A DNA stretch of 64,000 bases from contig ONJB01000001.1 in the NCBI GenBank assembly GCA_900318015.1, positions 62,001 through 126,000 on the forward strand, written 5' to 3'. Position 1 is the stretch's first letter. Each line of letters begins with the position of its first letter. The DNA comes from an uncultured Bacteroidales bacterium. Lineage in GTDB: Bacteria > Bacteroidota > Bacteroidia > Bacteroidales > UBA932. The notes below the pieces were generated by a model. It saw only the letters and a list, made by a program, of their open reading frames with translations, had not been told where the DNA came from and made no database searches. The translations under genes and the position numbers were made by a program. Below are positions 38,090-47,931 of this stretch, piece after piece.

Positions 38090-41000
38090 TTAGAAGAACA
38101 ACCTGGCGCTCAGAAGAAGCTGCCACGTGTTGAAAGTGTTCCGGTAGTTCTTGATAACCGGTTCCTTGAAGGTGTAGACTCCTTCGGCACCGGCCTTGCT
38201 GATCTCGAGAATATTCTCGGAACTCACCTGCTTCGTAAGACCCCAGTTGGAGTTGATGAGGTTGGCCACGTTCAGCACGTCGACGCCGACCTGCAGGGTG
38301 GTGGGCTTGCCCGCGACATCGAAGATGACATCCTGCGCAACCTTCATGTTGAAGCGGTGCTGCCAGGGAGCGACCTTCGCGCCGCGTCCGGAATACTCGC
38401 CGCGATGCTTGGACAGGTAGCTATCGCTCTCAATGAATTTCTTGAACGCATCCTTGTTGGCCTCGTCCTTGAAAGTCATCTTCTCCAGATCCGCATCCGT
38501 AGGGATGTACATCAAGTTCTGGGAACCGCCAACACCGGTGACGTCATTGACATAGCTGCCGGAACGGACGCCGACGGTATAGGAATAGCGGGTATAGGAG
38601 TATCCACCGACATAGCAGTGGTTGAAACCCTCATAGAAGAGACCGAGCGTAGTGGCAAGGTGCCTGCCCTCCTGGATCTTGTAACTGACATTCGCGATCA
38701 CACGGTTCGCCGAAACGAAAGCGGAGTGGCCCAGCTCGGGACGGTTGGAACCGTTCACGCTGTAGTTGCCGCCGGCGAACAGGGAGGAAACCTGGTCGCC
38801 GTAACCTTCCTGGATGGACTTGGAATCGCTCCGGGTATAGGCGGCCATGAGGCTGAGACCGTTCGCGAAATTCTTCGACAGCTGCGCCGTCACGGAGTAG
38901 TACGTGCCGTTAAGCGGAGAGTTCGTCAGATAATACGGCGCGACTGTGCCGCCCATGCTGTTCTTCATCTTCTCCGAAGTCCAGGAAACGCGGCTCTTCG
39001 GCTCGCCGGGGAGCTGGACGCCGTCTCCCTCGACATAACCGAGACGGAGTGCCTGAACGGCGTTGTAGTCGTAATTGAAAATGCCCTCGAGCGTTCCCTT
39101 GATTCCGCCGGGAAGATTGACATCCACGGCCAAAGAAGTCTTCCACGTCGTCGGCATCTTCAGTTCACGGTCGATGATCGTCGCACCCGTCGGGGCGGCG
39201 AGGTCCTGCGCCTTGAAGGCTCCGCCGTAGATGTCCTTGAGAATATCTTCGCGATTGGCGTGGAAGGTAGGCGTCTTCGGATTCGTCCCGTCGGTGTCGA
39301 TATACTGGGCCTGCAGGCAGTTGCTGTTGCCGGCAACGGAAACAATCCATACGAACGGGATACGACCGGTATAGAGACCGGAGCCGCCACGGACGACAAG
39401 GCTGCGGTTCTTCAGGACATCCCAGTTGAAGCCGATGCGCGGGGAGAAGTTGAGGCGGGCCTTCGGCATGTCTGCCGTGCTCATGTCCTTCATCGACTTG
39501 CTGGAGGCGGCGAGGGTCAGGAACTCCTTGTTCTCATTCCCGGCAATGGACGGGTAGAACGGAAGCTCGGCGCGAAGGCCGACGGTCAACTTGAAATGGT
39601 CGCTGAAGTCGAACTCGTCCTGGAGATACGCGGACACCTGGTTATAGCTGAAGGACGGAAACACCTGAGAGAGGTCGTCGCGGTTGGAATGGGTGATGGC
39701 GAAGGCCACCGGCTTGCCCTCGGCCAAGAAGGACTCCCAGCTGTCGTAGACATAATAGCCGAGACCGCCCTGGACATATCCGTTCTTGGTGTTGTCGTAC
39801 TCGTACTGGAGACCGGCGACGAAGTTGTTGATGCCGGCGTTGAAGGAAAGCTCGTCAGTCACCACGACAGTATGCACGTCGCGCAGGTTGCCGTAAGTGA
39901 ACGGATCAGGACCGAAGGAGGTCAGTACGGCGCGGTTGTCCTTGCCGTCCTTGTCCTTGTAGTTCTCCAGGATATCCACCGTCGGGAAGTTCCCTCCGAC
40001 GAAGCTGCGAGGCTCGTTCTGATGAGACCAGGTCGCACGGAACATGTTGGCGCCCCTTCCGTCAAACAGGCGGGAATTCAACTCGGCGGCAACAGATGTG
40101 AAGTTCTGCTCCTGGAAGTAACGGCTGGACTCGAAGAACTGCGCATAGGTCGATGTACGGCCATAGGTGTTACGGTCGTACGGATTCGGATTGATCGGGT
40201 TCACCGAGCTGGAGGGCGAGTTGGAGTCGAAGGTATGCGTGTGGCTGACTCGAAGGTTCAGCTTGTTGTCGCCGTTGATGATCCAATCCAGACGTCCCAT
40301 GAGCTTGTAATCAGGAGTGCTCAAGGAATAGCCCTGATAGCGGCCGGGATTGTATCCGTACTTGGACTCGAGCGTCTGCAAGACCTCCTGCATGAAGGAC
40401 TCGGTAGGTCGCACCACGTCGGTGTTCGGAACGAACCCCGGATCCACCCGGCCGGAAGCCGTGCTCACGACCTTGTTGGAGCCCGGAACCGTATCGGCGG
40501 TGTACTCCGCGTTCAGGAAGAAGAACAACCTGTTCTTGACAATCGGGCCTCCGACAGTGAAACCGACGGTGTTGTTGAGGAACTTGGTCCTGTTCAGGTC
40601 CTCACCCTCGACCTTGAAACCGCGCACCTTGTCTGAGGTGTAATAGTCATAGACGGAGGCGTGGAAATCGTTTGTGCCGCTCTTGGTGACGGCATTGATC
40701 GCACCGCCGGTAAAGCCGGAGTGGCGCACGTCGAACGGGGTGATGTTGACGCTCATCTGCTCGATGGCGTCCAGAGAGATCGGGCTGCCACCGGCCGGCA
40801 GATTGGACCCGATACCGAAGGCGTTGTTGAAGGCGGCGCCATCCACGGTGACATAGGAGGAACGGTAGTTGCCACCGCCCACGGCGAGGCCGTTGGTCGT
40901 GGTGGAGGCCTGCGGGGTGAGCTTCATCACATCGTTCATGCTGCGGCTGACCGTCGGAAGGGCCTGCATCGTACGCTGGCTGACGGAAGTGCCCGCACCT

Positions 41001-41395
41001 GAACGCTTGATGTTCATGCCGGAATCGTTGCCGTCCGCCACGAAGACGGCGGCGTCAAGGTTGAGGGATTCGTCCTCGAGAGCCGCGTTCACGATCACGT
41101 TTTCGCCCAGCGGGGCATAGACGTTCCGGTTCTCGACCTTGCGATAACCGAGCATCTCGACACTGACGGTATAAGGACCGCCAGGGGTGAGGCCGTTCAC
41201 CCGATAGTTTCCGCCCTCGTTCGTGACGGCATAGAAGGTAGAACCGGTCGGACCGTACGTGACGATGACCGCGGCACCGGGAACAGGGCCGCTCTTATCG
41301 GAGACTCGCCCGCTGATGACAGATGACGTCACCTGGGCGAAGACAGTGATTTCCGCCAGTAAGGCGGCAAGAAAAAACAACAATTTTTTCATCAT
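38090..41395 (-). CDS. Oar-like TonB-dependent outer-membrane receptor
   Basis: 1101 aa. Signal peptide about 1-20 (MKKLLFFLAALLAEITVFAQ). CarboxypepD_reg-like domain about 26-110 (ISGRVSDKSGPVPGAAVIVTYGPTG ... YTVSVEMLGYRKVENRNVYAPLGE). Plug-like domain about 115-245 (RTMQALPTVSRSMNDVMKLTPQ, then YVTVDGAAFNNAFG and GFTGGAINAVTKSGTNDFHAS). A long barrel runs to the C-terminus, ending LLLSARLFF with the terminal aromatic residue needed for Bam recognition. The arrangement and the SGTNDFHASVYDYYTSDKVRG wording match Oar-type receptors. No SusD partner is encoded, so it is not a typical polysaccharide system. The substrate is unknown; a peptide or adhesin-related role is possible given the fimbrial operon upstream. 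Confidence 0.88.
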   Translation of the reverse strand: MMKKLLFFLAALLAEITVFAQVTSSVISGRVSDKSGPVPGAAVIVTYGPTGSTFYAVTNEGGNYRVNGLTPGGPYTVSVEMLGYRKVENRNVYAPLGENVIVNAALEDESLNLDAAVFVADGNDSGMNIKRSGAGTSVSQRTMQALPTVSRSMNDVMKLTPQASTTTNGLAVGGGNYRSSYVTVDGAAFNNAFGIGSNLPAGGSPISLDAIEQMSVNITPFDVRHSGFTGGAINAVTKSGTNDFHASVYDYYTSDKVRGFKVEGEDLNRTKFLNNTVGFTVGGPIVKNRLFFFLNAEYTADTVPGSNKVVSTASGRVDPGFVPNTDVVRPTESFMQEVLQTLESKYGYNPGRYQGYSLSTPDYKLMGRLDWIINGDNKLNLRVSHTHTFDSNSPSSSVNPINPNPYDRNTYGRTSTYAQFFESSRYFQEQNFTSVAAELNSRLFDGRGANMFRATWSHQNEPRSFVGGNFPTVDILENYKDKDGKDNRAVLTSFGPDPFTYGNLRDVHTVVVTDELSFNAGINNFVAGLQYEYDNTKNGYVQGGLGYYVYDSWESFLAEGKPVAFAITHSNRDDLSQVFPSFSYNQVSAYLQDEFDFSDHFKLTVGLRAELPFYPSIAGNENKEFLTLAASSKSMKDMSTADMPKARLNFSPRIGFNWDVLKNRSLVVRGGSGLYTGRIPFVWIVSVAGNSNCLQAQYIDTDGTNPKTPTFHANREDILKDIYGGAFKAQDLAAPTGATIIDRELKMPTTWKTSLAVDVNLPGGIKGTLEGIFNYDYNAVQALRLGYVEGDGVQLPGEPKSRVSWTSEKMKNSMGGTVAPYYLTNSPLNGTYYSVTAQLSKNFANGLSLMAAYTRSDSKSIQEGYGDQVSSLFAGGNYSVNGSNRPELGHSAFVSANRVIANVSYKIQEGRHLATTLGLFYEGFNHCYVGGYSYTRYSYTVGVRSGSYVNDVTGVGGSQNLMYIPTDADLEKMTFKDEANKDAFKKFIESDSYLSKHRGEYSGRGAKVAPWQHRFNMKVAQDVIFDVAGKPTTLQVGVDVLNVANLINSNWGLTKQVSSENILEISKAGAEGVYTFKEPVIKNYRNTFNTWQLLLSARLFF

Positions 41396-41422
41396 ATAAA
41401 GAATTAAAGATTATTCAGAGAA

Positions 41423-41450
41423 AAGGGCGGAGCATCGCTGCTGCGCCCTT
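41423..41450 (-). terminator. Terminator of the fimbrial operon
   Basis: AAGGGCG ... CGCCCTT, read on the minus strand and followed by TTTTCTC, about 75 bases past the stop at 41525. Some read-through into the TonB receptor gene is possible, because no good promoter box is visible between them. Confidence 0.6.
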
Positions 41451-41524
41451 CCGCGGAAGCTAAAACAACTATACATTCTATTCACTTATAAAAAACGCTT
41501 CCGAATAATATCTTACCATTCCTA

Positions 41525-43234
41525 TTACGAGGCAATATAGACCGTAAAGGAACGAACAATCTCACCGTCGACCTTAACGGTGACAGACAATTCATCATTC
41601 GGCATTTCCCAATCTGTATGACAAGGCGTTGTCGCCCAAGATCCGAACCCGGGATTATAACCAGGAGCCAGCCAATTATTGAATCCGTTGAGACCAATAT
41701 AAACCTTCACATCGCTGCTTCCTGCCGGAACTGTCTGCCATACACCATTGTATTTAAGACGGCAAGACCACCACCAAGAAACATCACCTCCGTCATTCAT
41801 GGGAACATGCACGACAAGATCCTGCGTTCCATTACCATGTGCAATGGCTCCGGGGGAGTATTCGGAAGCAATATCAATGCTGAAATCGACATCCTCGAGA
41901 ACCACCGTACTAGATGCGATCGCGACAGGTTTGTTATCCTGGGCGCCCGTCTTACCGCCAAGAATCCGGTACGTCTTACCGGGGACGGCGGAAGAACTCG
42001 CCGTGAAGCGAGCGCTGGAAACCGTCTTGTTTGAATCGTTGATGATACCATACACTCGATTGTTTGTATCATTGTCGTAAACTTCGAACACAATATCATC
42101 AGGATTCAAATTAGTCGAATAATCCAAAGTTACCGACTGACCCGGTTCAAAAGTCACAAGGTTATGGTCAGACCAATAGAAACTATCGTTATCACTTCCA
42201 TCAGGCGGAACAGGAGGAGCATACGGAATCTTGATGCTCACGGTCGTATTGTAGTTCCGCCTAACGTCGAAGTTCGTGGTAAAGTCGGTGCCGAGATAGA
42301 GATAGAAGTTGTAGTTCTTCCAGAGCCCGTCGGCATCCACGATCTTCACTCCGAAATCCACATAGGTACAGTTGACAACCCGAGAACCAAGACCGACAAC
42401 ATCTTTCCAGTTGGACGCGCCGCTGATGTTGCCCTGACAGTTCTCGGGAACATAGAGCGTCAGCTGTTTGGTGTTGCCGCCCTGCTGGATAACATCCAGA
42501 TCGACGGCCGTAGCTCGGTCATACTGCTGGAACTTAGAGCTCACAGTCTGCTTAAAACCCTCCTGGAAGAAGGGGATCTCGGTGTTGACACGCTCCGTGA
42601 CAACGTGCATAGCTTGAAGCGAAGCGCCGTGGGCCTGCAAATCGCTCAGGTCGAAATAAAGATTGTACCGGGCATACAGGCGCTTGACCGCCACATTCAG
42701 CGGGCTGTTGGCATTGGCGAGCGTCGTACTCACGACACCGGCCATAGGAATACCGTTGGCGGCAATATCAGACATCGTACTAAAGTTAGCGACGCTGAAT
42801 TTCAACGCATCAAGGGTACTCTTGGCCAGGTTAGCGTTAGAGCGATAACCGGCAAGCGTGGAGGCAAGAGCATTTCCGTAGTTTACGATAACGTAGATGT
42901 CCAACGGCTCACCAATAGGAAGAGCCCAGTTGAAGGACTTCTGAGTGACCTCGATCGCCACGGGGCCGCTATTCTCCAAGTCACCGGCATGTTCAGGATA
43001 CACCGCGATCTGGCCGGTATTGTGATAGAATGCAAATAAGGAAGCGACCTGAAAGTCTTCAACGTCGATGGATACCAACGAACGCGTCTCGCCTTCAGAC
43101 GCAGCCTGCTCCAGGCTCACAGGTACACTGCCGAAACGGACGGCAGGAACGAGATCTTCGGGATTCTCCCGCTGGCAGGCCGCCCCAAACAGAAGAGCGG
43201 TAAGCCCTAAGATAATGAAATGTAAACGTTTCAT
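41525..43234 (-). CDS. DUF4906-like fimbrial/adhesin lipoprotein
   Basis: 569 aa with a lipoprotein signal (MKRLHFIILGLTALLFGAACQREN, Cys about 20). The first half has the fimbrillin-associated style (NWALPIGEPLDIYVIVNYGNALAS; PLNVAVKRLYARYNLYFDLSDLQA; VVTERVNTEIPFFQEGF). The middle repeats short beta units, with NVSGASNWKDVVGLGSR-type turns. I recall this as the DUF4906 type found at the end of Bacteroidales fimbrial operons, where it probably forms a tip adhesin. It is the last gene of the operon, 21 bases after the Ig-repeat lipoprotein. Base composition is more AT-rich than the neighbouring fimbrillins. Confidence 0.65.
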   Translation of the reverse strand: MKRLHFIILGLTALLFGAACQRENPEDLVPAVRFGSVPVSLEQAASEGETRSLVSIDVEDFQVASLFAFYHNTGQIAVYPEHAGDLENSGPVAIEVTQKSFNWALPIGEPLDIYVIVNYGNALASTLAGYRSNANLAKSTLDALKFSVANFSTMSDIAANGIPMAGVVSTTLANANSPLNVAVKRLYARYNLYFDLSDLQAHGASLQAMHVVTERVNTEIPFFQEGFKQTVSSKFQQYDRATAVDLDVIQQGGNTKQLTLYVPENCQGNISGASNWKDVVGLGSRVVNCTYVDFGVKIVDADGLWKNYNFYLYLGTDFTTNFDVRRNYNTTVSIKIPYAPPVPPDGSDNDSFYWSDHNLVTFEPGQSVTLDYSTNLNPDDIVFEVYDNDTNNRVYGIINDSNKTVSSARFTASSSAVPGKTYRILGGKTGAQDNKPVAIASSTVVLEDVDFSIDIASEYSPGAIAHGNGTQDLVVHVPMNDGGDVSWWWSCRLKYNGVWQTVPAGSSDVKVYIGLNGFNNWLAPGYNPGFGSWATTPCHTDWEMPNDELSVTVKVDGEIVRSFTVYIAS

Positions 43235-43255
43235 GGCAAATGTTTATTAGGATAT

Positions 43256-45919
43256 TTAATCAAGGATAATCGTTCCACCAGGGTTCCAGTCGTCATCCCA
43301 GCTGCCGCCACCGCTGATTACGGTAAGTTGCGCAGTAGCGCTGAGTTGGCTGTATCCTGCCGGAGTATAGAGAGCCGTTACAGTAACCGTGGTCGAGCCA
43401 GTGGAACCGGCATTGACCGCCGTGACGGTACCGGAAGACATCGTCGCAGCAGAGCCGGTAATGTTCCAAGTAAGAGAAGAGTTGCTTAGTACTGTATCGG
43501 AATACGTTCCCGTACGGACTCCATTCACCACAGTATAAGTCCTCAAGGTTGCAGTATAAGTCCGGCTATAGCCAACCTCCAGACGCGCCGTTTCCGGAGC
43601 AAGAAGCAGTTCATACTCGTAAGTCGTCACCGTGCCCGCCTCCTGCGAAATCAGGACGTGGCTCGAAGACGCGGACTTCCCGTTCATCGAGACGGTCGCC
43701 CAGGCATGCGTGCTGCGTGCGCTGGCGGTGTTGTTCTGAGCCACCACAACATTTCCGTTGCCGGTGTTCAAGGTAAATCCGGTTGCAGCGTCCATGCACC
43801 AGGACACGGAACCTCCGGAATTCAGCGTCTCGTTCTGCGAGCTGCCGGACTGGCCGGACTGACTGACCGTAGCGGTCTGGGTGCCGATGAGGCCATGTCT
43901 CGACACGCTCACTCGCACCGTCACTGAACGGGTGGAGGTGGAGGCCACGCTCGTGGTCTTGACCTGACTGTAACCGAGGGTAGGCACGGCCGTGCCGCCG
44001 TCGGCGGAGAAGCTGTTCGGGTTGTAGGACAGGCTGACCACCGGATCCGCATAGCTCACGTTGGTGGAACCGACATTCGCGGCGGCGCTGACAAGTCCGC
44101 TGCCGGAATTGATGCTGAAGCCCGTGGACGCGCCGACGAACTGGTAGGACACCTGTCCGCCCTCGGTCTCGTAGGTGGTCTCGTCGATGGCAGGAGCGCC
44201 GGACTGGTTCACGACGCAGGAGGCCGTGCCGGTATTTCCGTTGACGGAAGCGCTCACGCTGACGGTGATGCTGCGCTGGGCGGATGCCGTGCGGCGCTCC
44301 CTCACGCTCTGGTTGAAGGACAGCACCGGAGTCGCATCTCCGCCTGCGGCGGCGATCGGAATACCCGTGTAGGAGAGCGTCACCTGCGGAGTACCGTAGG
44401 TATAGGACGGGATATTGATATTGTCGTCAGCGGTCACCCGACCGTTAGACGTATTCAGAGAGAAGCCAGAAGCGGAACCCGACCAGGTGGCACCGGAGGT
44501 AATCGTCCCGGTGATGGTCTCCGTACGACCGGAGACATAGGTCACGACCTGGCTATAGGTCAGAGTCGGCACGGACACACCGCCTTCGGCAACGATAGGA
44601 TTCGGATCGTAGACAAGCTGAAGCGTCGGATTGCCGTACGAGGACACCTCGTCGGCCACGATGTTCACGCGGCCCTCCTTATTGGCTCCGGTGGCGTTGT
44701 AGGTCACGCCGTCAACCGTAGCACTGGCCTGGACATAACAGCTGGTATTGCCATAGTCCGCGGAATAGTTGTTCGCCCTCAGACCGGTGAGCTCGCCGGT
44801 GGTGCCGTCGATCGAGACGTAATACGAATCGTAAGGAATGCTCCAGGTAACCTGGGAATTCGGAACGACAGTATAGGATTCGCGAACGCCGTTCCTGATG
44901 GTGTACAGCCTCGCTTCCATCGTGCCGTGCCCGCCGACATAGATGTCGCCGTGCGCCGGAACCTCCTGATAGGTCCCGCCGACGCCGGTGGAGGAGGCCC
45001 AGGCCACGAACAGGTCATACGTCACGATATCGGGCACCGAGGCGGAGAGATTGTTCACCTTGCCTTTCGCAAGGCTGACCGTCCCCGTCCGGGTGACAGA
45101 CTGCGGAGTCCCACCCGTGGGACTGACACGGTAGTAGAGCTCGATGTCGTAAAGCCCCGGGATGACGTAAAGGTCGTTACTGTCGTAGAGCCTGGTGGAA
45201 TTCAACATCCCGCTAGACGTCCAGGAACCGGACTCGATATCGTAAGTCCCCCTATAACCGGTCGTGTTGTCGTGACTGAATATAGACCAGGTAAGGTTCG
45301 TCACGGTCAAACCCTGCGGTACGTTGAGGGTGACGTCACCGATTCTCGCATAGATGTGGTCGAGCTGGATATTGACCTCGTGCCCGCTCGAGGTGGCCTT
45401 CCCGACGACGATATCCGTCCCATAAGAAGGGGACGTATTGCCGACGGTAAGCGTCGCACCGGATGCGGTGACCGAGAGGTTCGATGCGGAAGGGGAGTTG
45501 CAGAGGTAATAGGTATTGGTCGTTCCGCCGGAAGTGCCGACATAGCGTCCGGTATGAACCTCGTTGTTCGAGGCGGCGACGCGGACGGGATCCCAGAACG
45601 ACACGGGGCTCGTGCCGACCCTGGCGCCCCAGACGACGTTCCCGTTACCGATGGACGACACGGACGTGATCGCGCGGGTGGACACACTGTCGGACCCGAA
45701 CTCTATGTCCTGCGTCTCGACGGAGAAAACGAGGTCGCCTTCCTCGGAGGTGTAGCTTCTTGTCTCGAACCTGAGCGGAGAAGGCTCGGCGAGCTTCAGA
45801 ACAAGCTCCTCCTTCCCCTCCATGGGATCCTGCTGGGGGATTTCCTCCCGCTGGCAGGAAACACCGGCAAACAGGCTCAAAACGGCCAAAGAAACGAAAT
45901 ATGTCTTCTTCATATCCAT
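43256..45919 (-). CDS. Fimbrillin-like lipoprotein fused to Ig-like repeats
   Basis: 887 aa. Lipoprotein signal (MKKTYFVSLAVLSLFAGVSCQRE). Residues about 30-295 read like the fimbrillins encoded upstream: LDHIYARIGDVTLNVPQGLTVTNLTWSI and SNDLYVIPGLYDIELYYRV ... SLAKGKVNNLSA correspond to blocks in the proteins at 47932-48855 and 48868-49764. After this come Big2-like domains (about 300-425 and 765-870). Between them are three tandem repeats of roughly 80-114 residues (about 428-506, 508-621, 623-735), each opening with a Y-x-P-x-[VL]-x-L-x-Y strand and a GG-x-x-x-P-x-L-x-[YF]-[SN]-Q segment. The protein ends WDDDWNPGGTIILD. The shape suggests a long stalk or tip adhesin. Confidence 0.78.
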   Translation of the reverse strand: MDMKKTYFVSLAVLSLFAGVSCQREEIPQQDPMEGKEELVLKLAEPSPLRFETRSYTSEEGDLVFSVETQDIEFGSDSVSTRAITSVSSIGNGNVVWGARVGTSPVSFWDPVRVAASNNEVHTGRYVGTSGGTTNTYYLCNSPSASNLSVTASGATLTVGNTSPSYGTDIVVGKATSSGHEVNIQLDHIYARIGDVTLNVPQGLTVTNLTWSIFSHDNTTGYRGTYDIESGSWTSSGMLNSTRLYDSNDLYVIPGLYDIELYYRVSPTGGTPQSVTRTGTVSLAKGKVNNLSASVPDIVTYDLFVAWASSTGVGGTYQEVPAHGDIYVGGHGTMEARLYTIRNGVRESYTVVPNSQVTWSIPYDSYYVSIDGTTGELTGLRANNYSADYGNTSCYVQASATVDGVTYNATGANKEGRVNIVADEVSSYGNPTLQLVYDPNPIVAEGGVSVPTLTYSQVVTYVSGRTETITGTITSGATWSGSASGFSLNTSNGRVTADDNINIPSYTYGTPQVTLSYTGIPIAAAGGDATPVLSFNQSVRERRTASAQRSITVSVSASVNGNTGTASCVVNQSGAPAIDETTYETEGGQVSYQFVGASTGFSINSGSGLVSAAANVGSTNVSYADPVVSLSYNPNSFSADGGTAVPTLGYSQVKTTSVASTSTRSVTVRVSVSRHGLIGTQTATVSQSGQSGSSQNETLNSGGSVSWCMDAATGFTLNTGNGNVVVAQNNTASARSTHAWATVSMNGKSASSSHVLISQEAGTVTTYEYELLLAPETARLEVGYSRTYTATLRTYTVVNGVRTGTYSDTVLSNSSLTWNITGSAATMSSGTVTAVNAGSTGSTTVTVTALYTPAGYSQLSATAQLTVISGGGSWDDDWNPGGTIILD

Positions 45920-45923
45920 CCTC

Positions 45924-46748
45924 CTATTGCTCTATGAAATTGAACGTCACACCGTCCTCCCAGCCATCCACGCTGATGACGAGACGGCCTACCACGAGGT
46001 CGATCATGATGTAGATATCCTGCAGGTCCTCAGTGCTCCAGTTGTAACCCGTCGCTCGGATGTACTCTCCGAGCGGAAGCTCCGCGATGGCCTCCACCTT
46101 CCCGTCGCCGTAATGATAGTCGATAGTAACCATCATCGAATCGTCGGACTGGCGGGGAATCCGGAAATCGACGATGCGTGCGCCGGGAGCAGCCACGGCG
46201 TCATAGCGGAAGGCGCCGGACACAGGAGAGAAGTCGAACATGTCGAAGCCGCAGGTGTTCCCCTCCACGAGGAAATGGTAGCCCTGCAACTCCGCCGGCC
46301 GCTTCATGATGTCGAGATGGACCGTACAGAACTGCTTGTGAAAAAGCACGTCCGTATAGGCCATCTCGCCGGTGGCGTCGACCACGTCGTGGAACGCGTA
46401 CAGGCTGTCGCACTGGTTGCCGAGGTCGATGGTCACGTAGTGGCCGTTGTCCTTCGAACGAGAGACGCCCTTCCACGCGGCGAAGTCGAGCAACCCCTTG
46501 TGAATGGCCTTCACCCAGTAGGGGTCGTATTCCTCGACCATGATGCCTTCGCGGAAGACCTCCGTCTCCCTGTAACCGACCATCCCCACCCGGGAGGTGA
46601 TATGCTCCCGGTCCTGGAACGACACGTTCAGGAAACAGGGGCACGGCGTACGGTCCTCCTTCACGGAACACGAAGAGATCGCGACCGCGAAAAGAAGCCC
46701 TACAAGACCCCCGAAACCGCAATGTGATATTCTGCTCATATTCTTCAT
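45924..46748 (-). CDS. Mfa2/FimB-family fimbrial anchor lipoprotein
   Basis: 274 aa from the ATG at 46748 (MKNMSRISHCGFGGLVGLLFAVAISSCSVKED). The open frame is longer upstream, but the signal peptide begins here. Lipobox SSC with Cys about 27. The mature start, CSVKEDRTPCPCFLNVSFQD, is a hallmark of the FimB/Mfa2 family. Later blocks are YTDVLFHKQFCTVHLDIMKRPAELQGYHFLVEGNTCGFDMFDFSPVSGAFRYD and a C-terminal GRLVISVDGWEDGVTFNFIEQ. In Porphyromonas, Mfa2 anchors the fimbria and limits its length. Here it follows the fimbrillins and precedes the repeat adhesin. Confidence 0.82.
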   Translation of the reverse strand: MKNMSRISHCGFGGLVGLLFAVAISSCSVKEDRTPCPCFLNVSFQDREHITSRVGMVGYRETEVFREGIMVEEYDPYWVKAIHKGLLDFAAWKGVSRSKDNGHYVTIDLGNQCDSLYAFHDVVDATGEMAYTDVLFHKQFCTVHLDIMKRPAELQGYHFLVEGNTCGFDMFDFSPVSGAFRYDAVAAPGARIVDFRIPRQSDDSMMVTIDYHYGDGKVEAIAELPLGEYIRATGYNWSTEDLQDIYIMIDLVVGRLVISVDGWEDGVTFNFIEQ

Positions 46749-46854
46749 GTTTTTCAATCCTGGGCCTTCCTGGGCCCTCCTGGCACCCGGACAGGCGGTC
46801 AAGCCCGCCCGGGCGGTTCCGTGTATGTCCGGACACGGGGCCGTATCATGCAGC

Positions 46855-47901
46855 CTACTGGTAGACGGGGACGATTTCGCCGTCAACCCAAGGCACGACG
46901 CTCACGCTGAACCGCACGTCATCCCGTTCGACGGGCCAGTCGGGACCCTGGGATCCCGGGCCGGTCACCGTCAGCGAACGGATGAGGTAGTGGGTGTTCC
47001 CCTGCATGGAAGGCAGGTCTATCGGATACCACTCCGACGCTCCGTCAAGGAGGACCTCCACGGCCACCCTCGTGTTGCGGGGACTCCAGGACGGCTCGTC
47101 CTTGGAGGTCACGCCGTTGTTTACGGGGTTCGGCATGCAGTACAGCGGGGAGGCGACCTCCACGGCCGTGGCCGCAGGCAGGACGAGCCCGCCGTAGTCC
47201 TTGACGGTCATGTCCGCCACGAGGGCGGGCAGGGAAGCGTCGACACCCATCCTGTTGAACCAGACGTCCCCGGCGGCCGGAACACCGGACCAGGGCGTGC
47301 TGCCCACGACGTTGACGAGGACGATCCGTCCCAGCTTGACTTCCGTCGCCATCGCATACGCGTCGGGCCAGTCGACGGTGAGACTCTCGACGGTCACCTT
47401 GCAGGCGTACCTGTCCAGCGCCACGGGGACGTCGTCCGCCACGGGACCGGACGGCAGGACGCCGCCCGCGTGCATGACGAGCGAGCTCTCGCCGGAGTGC
47501 TCGAGCATCGTCAGTCCCTGGAGGAACGCCGCCTCCGTCGTGTAGGACGAAAGCGCGCCTTCAGGGGCGTTCGCCACGACAAACCAGTCGAGCGATACGC
47601 CCTGGGTCAGTTCGACGCTGATGCGATCCAGCAGAGCGCCTCCCGCCACCGCACGCGCGCGGTTGTCAAGCGTTCCCTCTCCGGACCGGAAGACAAGGAC
47701 ATCCAGGCTCGCGACCTCCGTCTCGTGAGGGGTCACGGACGCCCTCGTCTCGGAAGTGCCCACGACAAAGGAAACGGTGCTGCGTCCGGCGTCGCTGTTC
47801 GTCACGGACTCCCGCTCGCAGGAGACCGTGCAGAGAACGGCGGACACGGCACAGACTGTCGCAAGCACTGCCTTCATCAGATTGTTATTCATCATAGCCA
47901 A
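46855..47901 (-). CDS. Fimbrillin family lipoprotein
   Basis: 348 aa (MAMMNNNLMKAVLATVCAVSAVLCTVSCERE; ATG options at codons 1, 3 and 4). Lipobox TVSC. The body has fimbrillin features: TRASVTPHETEVASLDVLVFRSGEGTLDNRA near the N-terminus, WFVVANAPEGALSS, and the central VPVALDRYACKVTVESLTVDWPDAYAMATEVKLGRIVLVNVVGS. It ends VRFSVSVVPWVDGEIVPVYQ, similar to the terminal VTPW strands of the other fimbrillins. It probably polymerises or caps the fimbria. There is a 106-base gap to the Mfa2-like gene downstream. Confidence 0.75.
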   Translation of the reverse strand: MAMMNNNLMKAVLATVCAVSAVLCTVSCERESVTNSDAGRSTVSFVVGTSETRASVTPHETEVASLDVLVFRSGEGTLDNRARAVAGGALLDRISVELTQGVSLDWFVVANAPEGALSSYTTEAAFLQGLTMLEHSGESSLVMHAGGVLPSGPVADDVPVALDRYACKVTVESLTVDWPDAYAMATEVKLGRIVLVNVVGSTPWSGVPAAGDVWFNRMGVDASLPALVADMTVKDYGGLVLPAATAVEVASPLYCMPNPVNNGVTSKDEPSWSPRNTRVAVEVLLDGASEWYPIDLPSMQGNTHYLIRSLTVTGPGSQGPDWPVERDDVRFSVSVVPWVDGEIVPVYQ

Positions 47902-47931
47902 AGCCTTACGATCTTCCGGTTAGGAAAGGAA

